DNA of 46,964 nucleotides from Candidatus Nitrotoga sp. 1052 (GTDB lineage: Bacteria; Pseudomonadota; Gammaproteobacteria; Burkholderiales; Gallionellaceae): contig NZ_CAKMHQ010000023.1 of the NCBI RefSeq assembly GCF_927312905.1, positions 1 through 46,964 on the forward strand. Direction: 5' to 3'. The position numbers were made by a program, and so were the translations under genes. Numbering within the stretch: the stretch's first letter is position 1; each line of letters starts with the position of its first letter. Under the pieces are notes generated by a model. That model saw only the letters and a list, made by a program, of their open reading frames with translations. It did not search any database and was not told the origin of the DNA. This document shows, one piece after another, positions 24,050-31,708 of this stretch.

Positions 24050-26527
24050 TTAGAGATAAGTTTTAAAAATTTCAGATTCCAAAATAGCGCTGACCCGTGC
24101 ATCCCACGAATTTTCACTTGCAAGCTTTAGTCTGCGCCCTATCAATTTCTCATCTTTGCGCTCATTATAAGCTCGCTCAAGCTGTGCCAAGAACTCGTCC
24201 GGATTACAAGCCAGGTAACAGTCCTCTTGGTAGGAAAGAAGCTCCGGCAACTCAATCGAAACAATCGGTTTCCCCGAACTGAGATACTCGTAAAATTTAA
24301 CTGGATTGGTAGCCAAGGTCAGCGGGATGACCTTGAAAGGAATCGTACACACATCAAAATACGCCAAATAACCAGGAAGTTCCTTATATGGCTTTTCCCC
24401 CAAGAAATGTACATTCTTCATGCCCTCGACCGGCTGTAAATCTGCGCCGAATGTTGCGCCAATCAAGACAAAATTCCAGTCTGGTCGTTGCGAGGCACAA
24501 TGAGCCACAAGTTTCATATCGAACCAGTCGGAGATAGCCCCGTAGTAGCCAATTATCGGACGATCGCAAAAGTGGTCCAGATATCCGTTCTGAGTCGGGT
24601 TTGTAAAATGATCAAATTCGGTTCCATTTTTGACTTGAATGGTATTGGGATTTAGAACCTTCGCCCGTTTTTCCAGTAAATTAGAAGATGCGACAACCAG
24701 GTCGGCATTTTGCATCAGCACTTCTTCAGTTTTTAGTGCCTGCGCCGTATTTGTACTAAATCCACCATGATCATCCATGCAGTCGAAAACAACCTTGCCG
24801 CCCAACTTTTTTTGCAAATCCTGCGCAACGGGCCCCCAGCCTGGAAACTGGACCAAATAAATAATCGATTGGGGGCGCAAGTCTGAAATAAGCGCATTAA
24901 GCCCTATCGAAATATTATGCAGATCATCACCTTCGATAGGGTCAGTGTAAATATTAAGTTGCTTACTACTGTTTAGCCATATCTGGTTGACGTGCGGTGC
25001 CAATTCATTGAAACAAATCTGCGTAAAAGCCTCCTTGCTGCCTCGTAGTCGGTGGCCAAGTGCTGTAAGGGACATGGCCACATACAATACAGAGAAGCCA
25101 CGGTTCCGAAGCCGCGAAACAATATGCTGAGGACGCTGCCAACGGAAATCCCAAGTGATAATCGGAAAGGTAATAATCAGTCTCCCTCGATTATCCAAAA
25201 CAGATTGCCGAATAACCTCTAGCGATACTCGCTTTTCGCGAAAATGACGGCTGTCCCGCACATGTCGTACCATGTCGCCCAAGAAAGACTGTGCAAGTTT
25301 TTTCCTGGCTAATACACCGCCTCGTTTAGCTGATTTTTCAAAGCGGGAAACGATAGAAGCATTGCGCCGATTAAGCTCCAGCATCATTCCATGTGCCCAA
25401 TCGGACATTTTCATTAATTCAGCCTGCTTGTCAGAAAGCGCCTGTTCCAGAGAAATATTTTTCTCATGCTGCAATCTTCCCCAGCAAGAAACCTCCTCAA
25501 TTTTTTGGTTGAGGCTGGTGACCTGAGCATCCCCTTTGACCACTGCGGCTTGCTGCGTCGCACCCCATATAGACACTTCTTCAATCGTCTGGTTGAGTGC
25601 AGCAATCTGTGCATCCCGTTCGACCACCGTGGCTTGCTGCGTTGCTCCCCATACAGACACTTCCTCAATCTTCTGGTTAAGTGCGGCAATCTGAGCATCG
25701 CGCTCGACAAGTTGCCGCAAACTCGCGGTAAAATACTGCCGCTGCGCATCTTCCATTAGCACCCGGAAGGCATCATCCGCCGCCTCAATGTTGTTGCTTG
25801 TTACGGGCGCGATTATGTGCGGTAACGGACTACGTGAAGCAATCACAAATTGCCGATAGTAGGGAGGACGGAAATCATAAGGATATAGCTCGCGGTTAAA
25901 CTTCTCGCTAATCGCTAGAACGACATTGCTCAGGCTTGGGATATCCCACACGCAAATCACAAAGCCCAGCAACTCTCGCAGCCAAGGCGCGTGACCGTGA
26001 CCAACTGTCTGACAATGCCAACCCAATTGACTTAGCTGCCCCACAGTTCCAGCCATGGATGGAAGCCCGTACCGGTAATGCTCTTCCAGCCAAGAGTATT
26101 CATGACCAAAAATTGCGCTGTACTGATCGTCGATTGCCTTGTCCGTCTCCAACGCATCGGATGAGTCCGAAGTGGGGAAGCCGAGAATTAATGTATTCTT
26201 GCCTAGTGACGACATCCGCTCCAAGAACGCCTGCCTGTGTTCGGAGGGGATATGTTCCAATACATCGACTGCGGACACGAAATCAAAAGATTGCCCGTCC
26301 AGTTCTCTGACAAATATATTGCCTGTAATATGCCCTTGCCCGGATCCGCTCGGAATCAGTGGATCAACGTAAGTCATCGCTGCTTCCGGCATGAATTGTC
26401 CAAGTAGACATTCTGGGCCGCTACCAACGTCAAGGACAGAACTGTCCGCGACAAAACCCGTTTGGCGAAGTAAGTCTGAGCAGGCTTTATAGCGGCTGTA
26501 TTGGTCGAATATCATATAGGCAGCCAT
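24050..26527 (-). CDS. Methyltransferase / repeat coiled coil / GT4-like fusion protein
   Basis: An 825-aa three-part protein. Residues 1-235: SAM methyltransferase (VLDVGSGPECLLGQF, VSAVDVLEHIPSEHR). Residues about 255-400: helical region with three tandem 28-residue repeats (273-300, 301-328, 329-356), each of the type V-RDAQI-LNQ-IEEVS-WG. Residues about 448-825: GT-B domain beginning LIITFPIITWDFRWQRPQHI, with IIGYYGAISDWFDMKLVAHC and FYEYLSSGKPIVSIELPEL. The layout recalls WbdD, where a coiled coil joined to a capping methyltransferase sets O-antigen chain length, except that WbdD has a kinase and no GT-B domain. Capping and ruler roles are inference. The start could also be the internal ATG four codons on. 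Confidence 0.8.
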   Translation of the reverse strand: MAAYMIFDQYSRYKACSDLLRQTGFVADSSVLDVGSGPECLLGQFMPEAAMTYVDPLIPSGSGQGHITGNIFVRELDGQSFDFVSAVDVLEHIPSEHRQAFLERMSSLGKNTLILGFPTSDSSDALETDKAIDDQYSAIFGHEYSWLEEHYRYGLPSMAGTVGQLSQLGWHCQTVGHGHAPWLRELLGFVICVWDIPSLSNVVLAISEKFNRELYPYDFRPPYYRQFVIASRSPLPHIIAPVTSNNIEAADDAFRVLMEDAQRQYFTASLRQLVERDAQIAALNQKIEEVSVWGATQQATVVERDAQIAALNQTIEEVSIWGATQQAAVVKGDAQVTSLNQKIEEVSCWGRLQHEKNISLEQALSDKQAELMKMSDWAHGMMLELNRRNASIVSRFEKSAKRGGVLARKKLAQSFLGDMVRHVRDSRHFREKRVSLEVIRQSVLDNRGRLIITFPIITWDFRWQRPQHIVSRLRNRGFSVLYVAMSLTALGHRLRGSKEAFTQICFNELAPHVNQIWLNSSKQLNIYTDPIEGDDLHNISIGLNALISDLRPQSIIYLVQFPGWGPVAQDLQKKLGGKVVFDCMDDHGGFSTNTAQALKTEEVLMQNADLVVASSNLLEKRAKVLNPNTIQVKNGTEFDHFTNPTQNGYLDHFCDRPIIGYYGAISDWFDMKLVAHCASQRPDWNFVLIGATFGADLQPVEGMKNVHFLGEKPYKELPGYLAYFDVCTIPFKVIPLTLATNPVKFYEYLSSGKPIVSIELPELLSYQEDCYLACNPDEFLAQLERAYNERKDEKLIGRRLKLASENSWDARVSAILESEIFKTYL
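25460..25711. repeat. Three tandem 84-bp in-frame repeats
   Basis: Three consecutive 84-base units (25628-25711, 25544-25627, 25460-25543) encode the 28-residue coiled-coil repeats. The first two units are about 83% identical by eye; the third is more diverged. Twenty-eight residues equal exactly four heptads, so gain or loss of a unit would keep the coiled-coil register. Confidence 0.88.
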
Positions 26528-26566
26528 TTTTTGAGATCGAGATCCTGATTAAGCGATATTAAATTA

Positions 26567-27616
26567 TCAATTTAAGATTAAGGAAAAATCTATATCAGGA
26601 TAGCGTTGAGCGATTTCAAAAATTCTCTTTTTTTGACAATCGTTCAACATTCTCCTGCCGCGTCCTGATATTCCGACATTCAAACGAGTGTCTTCACTTT
26701 TTAGTTCCGCCAATGATCCCAAAACTTTCTCTTTATCATCATAAAAACCGAACTTAGAAAGCAACTGGAATATGGTTCCATTTTTGTCATTGATCAATTC
26801 ATCATAAGTGATCCACAAAAAATCATTAGAATCCAAATAGGTATTTACTTGCGACCACGAAGCATAGAAATTCAAGTACCAAGGCGTTACAACATCTACT
26901 AAAAAATCAAGCCTCTGCTCAAATGTGAGAGTTCTATAATTTTCATTTAGATATCCCATTGGCATGTCCAATGATTCTGAGAGAAGATGGTCATGCAGAC
27001 TGATTAGTGTGTCGAAAATATTTCGAGTTAGGATTACAACTTTGAAACCATAGTTTTTTATCAACCTTAGGTTAGTATCTGTCGCTCTCACATGTTGCTG
27101 TGTGATTGTATCCATTGAGTAAGCATCAATTATGGATGGCAAAAATAGATCCTGTTCATTTCCCCCGTATTCAAAAACCATTGGCCAGTTTTGAAAACCA
27201 GTAATTTTACAGAGGGATTTGAGAAGTAACGTTGAGCCGCTTTTTGGAAAGCAGCTGATTAGAATGTGCCTTCCCCTAGCGGCCAAAGTGGAAGGAGCTT
27301 CCGAGAAAAAAACTTTCTTTGGACCAATGAAAGTTACCATTGCTTCTACAATATTTGAACGCACATCAGTACGTGTATCAATCAAAAAAATATATAGTTG
27401 CTGCTCAAGCGTGAGGATGTCTTGAGGCACCTCCACTGTCGCCAGAGTTCCGTCCAAACTAATTACCGTTTTAGTTAAAATTCGATTGTTGATACACACA
27501 ACAGTTGAATTGTTAAATCCAGTCCCTAGAAACCACATATTACTTGGCTGGTTGGGTTGAATATTAATAAAGTTTTCGACGAAAATCGTGGCTGGACCGA
27601 ATTCTGAAATATGCAT
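26567..27616 (-). CDS. Sulfotransferase family protein with N-terminal IPT/TIG-like domain
   Basis: A 349-aa protein. Residues 115-340 are a PAPS-dependent sulfotransferase: the 5'-phosphosulfate loop is FPKSGSTLLLKSL (123-135), the 3'-phosphate site is in VVILTRNIFDTLISLHDH (R198, S206), and a candidate catalytic histidine is H175. Residues 1-100 are beta-rich (MWFLGTGFNNSTVVCINNR, then TLATVEVPQDIL), a pattern like IPT/TIG immunoglobulin folds. It would sulfate a sugar of the polymer. AT-rich compared with neighbouring genes, which suggests a separate origin. No PAPS synthesis genes are in the window. Confidence 0.82.
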   Translation of the reverse strand: MHISEFGPATIFVENFINIQPNQPSNMWFLGTGFNNSTVVCINNRILTKTVISLDGTLATVEVPQDILTLEQQLYIFLIDTRTDVRSNIVEAMVTFIGPKKVFFSEAPSTLAARGRHILISCFPKSGSTLLLKSLCKITGFQNWPMVFEYGGNEQDLFLPSIIDAYSMDTITQQHVRATDTNLRLIKNYGFKVVILTRNIFDTLISLHDHLLSESLDMPMGYLNENYRTLTFEQRLDFLVDVVTPWYLNFYASWSQVNTYLDSNDFLWITYDELINDKNGTIFQLLSKFGFYDDKEKVLGSLAELKSEDTRLNVGISGRGRRMLNDCQKKRIFEIAQRYPDIDFSLILN

Positions 27617-27662
27617 AATAAAAGGAGATTAAATGGGGCTAATTATAAAGAGTTACCATTTA

Positions 27663-29087
27663 TTATCGAGACACCTCTCTGAATAAAGTATCGAAACGAA
27701 ACGGAGTATGCATGGGCAACGAACTTGTTACTCCAAAGACAATTGCATTAATGATTCGATCAGCAATTTTTATTGTTTGGTCAATGTCTTCATATGCCAC
27801 TCCAATCGTGAAGGCATATGATCCGGGATAAAGCAATGGTAGTTTTATCTCAATTTCTACTGTAATAAGTTGATCGCGCTTTGGTGATAGAATTTTGGTG
27901 TGCTCCATATCAGAGTTCGAACTGGCGATATCTTCACCATTTCTGTTTCTTAGGCTATATCCAAAGACTAAATTTTGATCCTCATCTAATTTTTTATTCA
28001 TAGCAGTAACTCGAATAACAACTGAAGAATTATTTGATATTATTGATATTACATTTCCTTCTAAATCATAAAGACCTGCACCAAGAATTTCACATTTCTC
28101 ATCCCCAAAGCGGCGATCAATATTGGGTATTGATGTTTCAAAATGCACATTTTTTGGTGTTTCCCGACCAACCGATATCGAACCTGCTGGTACTTCCCTC
28201 TGCCCAAATAGGTGAGCGAGGTACGTATCAACAACCCTGGATGAGTCACCCTCTTCCTTTATACCACCATCAACCAGCCACATCGCCCGAGAACAGAGAC
28301 TTCGAACTGAGCTTGCATCATGAGAAACAAACAAAATCGTGGTTCCCGATTTTTGCAACTCGTTAAATCGCAACATACAACGATGCACAAAATAGGCATC
28401 ACCAACAGCCAGCGCCTCATCCACAATCAGGATTTCAGGATCGACATTCGCCTGAATCGCAAAAGCAAGCCGAACGAACATGCCGCTTGAATAAGTTTTA
28501 ACGGGCTGCTCAATGAAATCACCAATATCCGCGAATGACGCGATATCATCAAAACGCGCATCAATTTCTTCCTTGCTCAATCCCAACACAGCAGCGTTCA
28601 TATAAACGTTCTCGCGCCCGGTAAACTCCGGGTTGAACCCTGAGCCGAGTTCTAACAGCGCCGCTATACGCCCATATGTTTCTACGCTCCCGCTGGTAGG
28701 CGATAGCGTGCCGCAGATGAGTTGAAGCAGGGTGGATTTTCCTGAGCCGTTGCGCCCAATGATACCGACTGTTTCGCCTTTTTTGATCTCAAACGACACG
28801 TCTTTGAGTGCCCAGAATTCTTTATAGAAAGTGGGATCACTTTTGGAAGTGGGAAGTGCGGAGTGGGGAGAGCGCAGCGAGGGGCCGGGGAAAAACTTCC
28901 TCAGAGCTGGTATGGCTCGGCACAGCTTCGGCATGACAAACTGTTTGAGCCTGTCGCGTGGGTTGTCGTAGAGCTGGTAGCACTTGCTGAGGTTGCTTAC
29001 GCGGATGGCGATGTCGCCCGCACCTTGGGGAGTAGTAAGAGGGGAGGGGCAAGTGGGCATGCTCTGGTCAGTAGCTTGTTTCATCAT
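27663..29087 (-). CDS. wzt: ABC transporter ATPase for polysaccharide export, Wzt type
   Basis: A 474-aa ATPase that powers export of finished O-antigen or similar polymer with Wzm. Seen: Walker A GRNGSGKST, signature YSSGMFVRLAFA, Walker B ILIVDEALAVGD, switch histidine FVSHD, then a C-terminal beta-sandwich (about 330-474) of the Wzt_C type, which in known systems recognises the chain end of its own polymer. Two stretches are unusual: an N-terminal extension rich in P, S and T, and a PGPSLRSPHSALPTSKS insert before the nucleotide-binding domain core, both encoded by GC-rich repeat DNA. A TTG at 29096 opens the frame, but the ATG at 29087 is preferred. Confidence 0.92.
   Translation of the reverse strand: MMKQATDQSMPTCPSPLTTPQGAGDIAIRVSNLSKCYQLYDNPRDRLKQFVMPKLCRAIPALRKFFPGPSLRSPHSALPTSKSDPTFYKEFWALKDVSFEIKKGETVGIIGRNGSGKSTLLQLICGTLSPTSGSVETYGRIAALLELGSGFNPEFTGRENVYMNAAVLGLSKEEIDARFDDIASFADIGDFIEQPVKTYSSGMFVRLAFAIQANVDPEILIVDEALAVGDAYFVHRCMLRFNELQKSGTTILFVSHDASSVRSLCSRAMWLVDGGIKEEGDSSRVVDTYLAHLFGQREVPAGSISVGRETPKNVHFETSIPNIDRRFGDEKCEILGAGLYDLEGNVISIISNNSSVVIRVTAMNKKLDEDQNLVFGYSLRNRNGEDIASSNSDMEHTKILSPKRDQLITVEIEIKLPLLYPGSYAFTIGVAYEDIDQTIKIADRIINAIVFGVTSSLPMHTPFRFDTLFREVSR
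28862..28888. repeat. 27-bp GC-rich repeat inside wzt
   Basis: AGTGGGGAGAGCGCAGCGAG followed by GGGCCGG; the same 27-mer with two changes occurs at 31261-31287 at the start of wzm. It is translated in wzt as part of the PGPSLRSPHS insert. Looks like a dispersed extragenic-type repeat that settled in frame. Confidence 0.75.
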
Positions 29088-29101
29088 ATCTGGCAATTCT
29101 C

Positions 29102-30424
29102 TTATTGGCTCTTTGGGTAGTAACCACCCGTTTTAGGCGCACCACGATACTCGATTAGCTGATTGTCTTTTAATTGTTTGAGCCAGCGTTCAATGGTTCG
29201 CCGCGATAAATTAAAGGCAGTCGCCATTTCACCCGCTCGCTGCCCCGGGCGTGACTGGATGTAAGCGAGTAAGCCATTTACTCCGCCATTTACTCCGCCA
29301 TTTACTCCCTCACGCCGGGCAAACGTCACCATCACCCCGCCGGCAAATTCTTTGATTTCAAATTCGATCTCGGGGTAGTCGCGCAGTGCTTTGCGAATTC
29401 GGATGAAGCCGCTACCGTATTTTTCGATGTTGCCGGTGAGGTAAAAGCCTTCCGCAACCAATTTGTTGCGCAGGCTGGAGCGGTAGTTATCGGCCTGGAT
29501 GTCGGCCACGCTGATGCCGCCGTAAAAGGTGCCGGGGCTGAAAATCGAGATTTTGTCGTCGAATATTTTGATCTGGATGTCCGATCCGTCGGTGTAATTG
29601 CGGTGAATAACCGCATTGAGCAGTGCTTCGCGCAGGGCGGATAACGGATAGGCAAAGCGCTCTTTACGCTGGAGACTACCGTCAAACTCAAACGCGACGC
29701 TGATGTAAGAAATGATGAATTTCATCGACTGATCGACCACTTCAAAAAGTGTGTCGGTAAATTGGCGGTCATCGATGATCATGCTGGGCGTTTTGAATCG
29801 ACCAATATGAATGTGGTGACGCAGGGGTTCCTTGGCAAATAGTAGCAAGGCCGCCCAAGTGGGGTGTCCGTTGACGATGTATTTGAGTTTTTCCAACGCA
29901 GCAAGCGGCTCGCTTTCTAGCGCAAAGCGTCCGCTATCGTTCACTTGACTAATGAAGCGATTAATTTTTGGCAAAGACAATGCATCCAGGGATTCATTAG
30001 GTGCCTCGTAAGCATCCCACGAAAGCTGAAGTGATTGCATATAAAGGTTTGCTATTTCAGCCAATCCGAGTTGATGGTTAGAGCTGGCCACACGCTTGAA
30101 GTACCGTCCACGGGTGCTGACTGGCTTGACCGGAAACTCACTCACATGAATGATCACCACGGTTTTGCCATCGATATTCTCAGCCACCAGGTCTGGAATA
30201 AGGGATGGGCTGGTGGCCGATTTGATCTGCCCCAGCCATTCATTGAGCGTTTCTTTGCCCAACGCTACGCCGTGAATCAAACCGACATCGCTAACGCCTA
30301 CGAGTACTTTTCCGCCCTGTGCATTGGCGAAGGCAACCAGTGATTCAACCGTGGTTTTGTCAAAACTGGTCTTGAATTCCAACGTTTGGGATTCGCCGGC
30401 AAGAAGCAATTTGTCAAAGGACAT
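29102..30424 (-). CDS. AlbA_2 (Schlafen-like) domain protein with GHKL-like and winged-helix regions
   Basis: A 440-aa protein of the 'divergent AAA-4/AlbA_2' family, often annotated as transcriptional regulator or RecG-like. The N-terminal domain shows ESQTLEFKTSFD and FANAQGGKVLVGVSD; the middle has the ATPase_c_4-like PLSALREALLNAVIHRNYTDG and EKYGSGFIRI; the C-terminus carries a helix-turn-helix (AGEMATAFNLSRRTIERWLKQLK) after a GVNG tandem repeat. Unlike its neighbours it has no role in sugar chemistry. It starts 11 bases inside wzm and ends 14 bases before wzt, separating the two exporter genes. A regulatory or defence role is possible; unproven. Confidence 0.8.
   Translation of the reverse strand: MSFDKLLLAGESQTLEFKTSFDKTTVESLVAFANAQGGKVLVGVSDVGLIHGVALGKETLNEWLGQIKSATSPSLIPDLVAENIDGKTVVIIHVSEFPVKPVSTRGRYFKRVASSNHQLGLAEIANLYMQSLQLSWDAYEAPNESLDALSLPKINRFISQVNDSGRFALESEPLAALEKLKYIVNGHPTWAALLLFAKEPLRHHIHIGRFKTPSMIIDDRQFTDTLFEVVDQSMKFIISYISVAFEFDGSLQRKERFAYPLSALREALLNAVIHRNYTDGSDIQIKIFDDKISIFSPGTFYGGISVADIQADNYRSSLRNKLVAEGFYLTGNIEKYGSGFIRIRKALRDYPEIEFEIKEFAGGVMVTFARREGVNGGVNGGVNGLLAYIQSRPGQRAGEMATAFNLSRRTIERWLKQLKDNQLIEYRGAPKTGGYYPKSQ
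29274..29308. repeat. 12-bp tandem repeat, about three copies
   Basis: CCATTTACTCCG is repeated at 29274-29285, 29286-29297 and, minus the last base, 29298-29308. On the coding strand it gives GVNG three times, between the ATPase-like and helix-turn-helix parts. The unit is a multiple of three, so slippage would change linker length without a frameshift. Confidence 0.9.
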
Positions 30425-31301
30425 CGGCAAATCCCTTCCTGGTTTTTTGGAACCAGGCGTAACCTGCCCAAGCAATAACTGTAGCAGCCAAGGTGTAGAT
30501 TCCCAATCCGACCCAGTTCGGCAAATGTCCCCAGATCAGCACTTCTCGTGCTTGTTCGATGATGAAGGTGAGTGGGTTGGCCATGATGAACTGACGGAAT
30601 CTTTCCGGCACTGCGGTCACTGGGTAAAAAACGGGGGAAAGAAACATCAATACGGTGGTAATGATGCCGATGGTTTGCCCGACGTCGCGCAGGAATACAC
30701 CCAGGGATGCGAGCATCCAGGAAAGGCCAAGGGTGAGCATGATTAATGGCAGTAGCACCAGCGGGGTGAAAACCGCCGTCCAGTGCAGATAACCGTTAAA
30801 CAGCACAAAAGCAGCCAGCAACACTCCAAGGCTGATAAGGCTGTGGAACAATGCTGCGCCCATGGCAATGACTGGTAGTGTCTCCAACGGAAACACTACC
30901 TTTTTGACGTAATTGACGTTGGAAAGAATCAGGGCCGGAGCGCGGTTCAGCACTTCGGCAAATAATCCATGCACGATCATGCCGACAAACAGCACGACGG
31001 CGAACTGAGTTTTGCTCTCTTCGCCACCCACTCCCCAGCGTGATTTGAAGACCTCGGAGAAGACAAAGGTGTACACGGTCAGCATGAACACTGGGTTGAA
31101 GAAGGACCAAGCCAAGCCCATGGCAGAGCCTTTATAGCGCCCCACCACTTCGCGCTTGGTCATTTGCGCGATGAGCTGGCGGTTGCGCCAGAGGCTTCTG
31201 ACCAGAGCCACGAGAGATGTGGGTTGAGCGGCGTGGGGGTTGGTTCCCTGGTGAGGGGTTAGTGGGGAGAGCGAAGTGAGGGGCCGGTTAGTGGGGGTCA
31301 C
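30414..31301 (-). CDS. wzm: ABC-2 type polysaccharide export permease, Wzm type
   Basis: A 295-aa inner-membrane permease with six predicted helices; the family pattern is clear in QMTKREVVGRYKGSAMGLAW, PVFMLTVYTFVF, and the conserved FLRDVGQTIGIITTVLMFLS with SPVFYPVTAVPE. The open frame runs further back to 31451, but that part overlaps an rmlC fragment in another frame. The GTG at 31301 overlaps the rmlC stop as GTGA and gives a near-normal length. The first 30 residues (PLTSLSPLTPHQG and so on) come from a GC-rich repeat and are not typical of Wzm. Exports polymer together with wzt, which lies two genes downstream instead of adjacent. Confidence 0.9.
   Translation of the reverse strand: MTPTNRPLTSLSPLTPHQGTNPHAAQPTSLVALVRSLWRNRQLIAQMTKREVVGRYKGSAMGLAWSFFNPVFMLTVYTFVFSEVFKSRWGVGGEESKTQFAVVLFVGMIVHGLFAEVLNRAPALILSNVNYVKKVVFPLETLPVIAMGAALFHSLISLGVLLAAFVLFNGYLHWTAVFTPLVLLPLIMLTLGLSWMLASLGVFLRDVGQTIGIITTVLMFLSPVFYPVTAVPERFRQFIMANPLTFIIEQAREVLIWGHLPNWVGLGIYTLAATVIAWAGYAWFQKTRKGFADVL
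31252..31297. repeat. GC-rich direct repeats at the start of wzm
   Basis: TGAGGGGTTAGTGGGG (31252-31267) is followed by TGAGGGGCCGGTTAGTGGGG (31277 onward), and 31261-31287 matches the repeat in wzt with two differences. On the minus strand they are read as PLTSLSPLTP, and so on, in the first codons of wzm. Confidence 0.7.
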
Positions 31302-31453
31302 GCGAATTGCTCCGCTTCTGCCAATGGCTTGGCTTGTTGGTCTTTTGTGTACAAGGTGGGTTCGCCTTGAATGGGCCATTGGATGCCAATAGCGGGGTCG
31401 TTCCAGGCGATGCTGCGCTCGAATTCGGGTGCGCTTTGAGTTCCTACACACAT
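31298..31453 (-). pseudogene. rmlC: 3' fragment of rmlC (dTDP-4-dehydrorhamnose 3,5-epimerase)
   Basis: Fifty-one codons ending at the TGA at 31298-31300 read APEFERSIAWNDPAIGIQWP, then YTKDQQAKPLAEAEQF, the well-known RmlC C-terminus. Nothing of the N-terminal two thirds remains; the match begins at the join with the xthA fragment. The stop overlaps the wzm GTG by four bases, which shows that a complete rmlC formerly preceded wzm in this operon. Confidence 0.88.
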
Positions 31454-31545
31454 ATAATGTCAGCCTCTTGCTGCACCAGCCATAGCAACAATTCCTTGCT
31501 GCAGGCAGAACGAATTCCGTTGAGGTTAATGCTGATTACGCGCAC
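31444..31545 (-). pseudogene. xthA: 5' fragment of xthA (exodeoxyribonuclease III)
   Basis: From a GTG at 31545, with GGAGA upstream, 33 codons read RVISINLNGIRSACSKELL, then QQEADIICV, and stop at 31444. This is the conserved start of exonuclease III (normally followed by QE, the metal-binding glutamate). The frame breaks exactly where rmlC sequence begins, so the fragment is joined to rmlC. The expression signals of xthA now lie upstream of the wzm operon. Confidence 0.85.
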
Positions 31546-31612
31546 TAAAGTTCTCCATAAGCAAAGCATATAATTATAATGGCAGCACGTCTAAATTTTT
31601 GATCTATTTGCC
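31546..31612. promoter_or_regulatory. xthA/pyrE intergenic region, possible captured divergent promoter
   Basis: Sixty-seven AT-rich bases between the divergent xthA and pyrE stubs, with TATAATTATAAT in the middle that can serve as a -10 box in either direction. The original pair must have been transcribed outward from here; now the minus-strand exporter operon and the plus-strand exopolysaccharide genes lie on the two sides. Promoter activity is inferred. Confidence 0.4.
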
Positions 31613-31705
31613 ATGTCTCATTTTCGACAGGATTTCATCCTTTTCACCATTGAGCAAGAGGTGTTGTGTTTCGGTGAATTCAAAACCAAGGCTGGCCGCT
31701 GGTGA
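31613..31705 (+). pseudogene. pyrE: 5' fragment of pyrE (orotate phosphoribosyltransferase)
   Basis: Thirty codons read MSHFRQDFILFTIEQEVLCF, then GEFKTKAGR, W and stop. This is the start of betaproteobacterial PyrE (RQDFI, GEFKTKAGR). The remaining 180 or so residues are missing. It stands divergent to the xthA fragment with 67 bases between them. Confidence 0.85.
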
Positions 31706-31708
31706 TGA

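Noticed and set aside
31302-31451. N-terminal 50 codons of the longest open frame over wzm
   Set aside because: They overlap an rmlC C-terminal fragment in another frame and show no resemblance to Wzm; the GTG at 31301 overlapping the rmlC stop explains the gene better.
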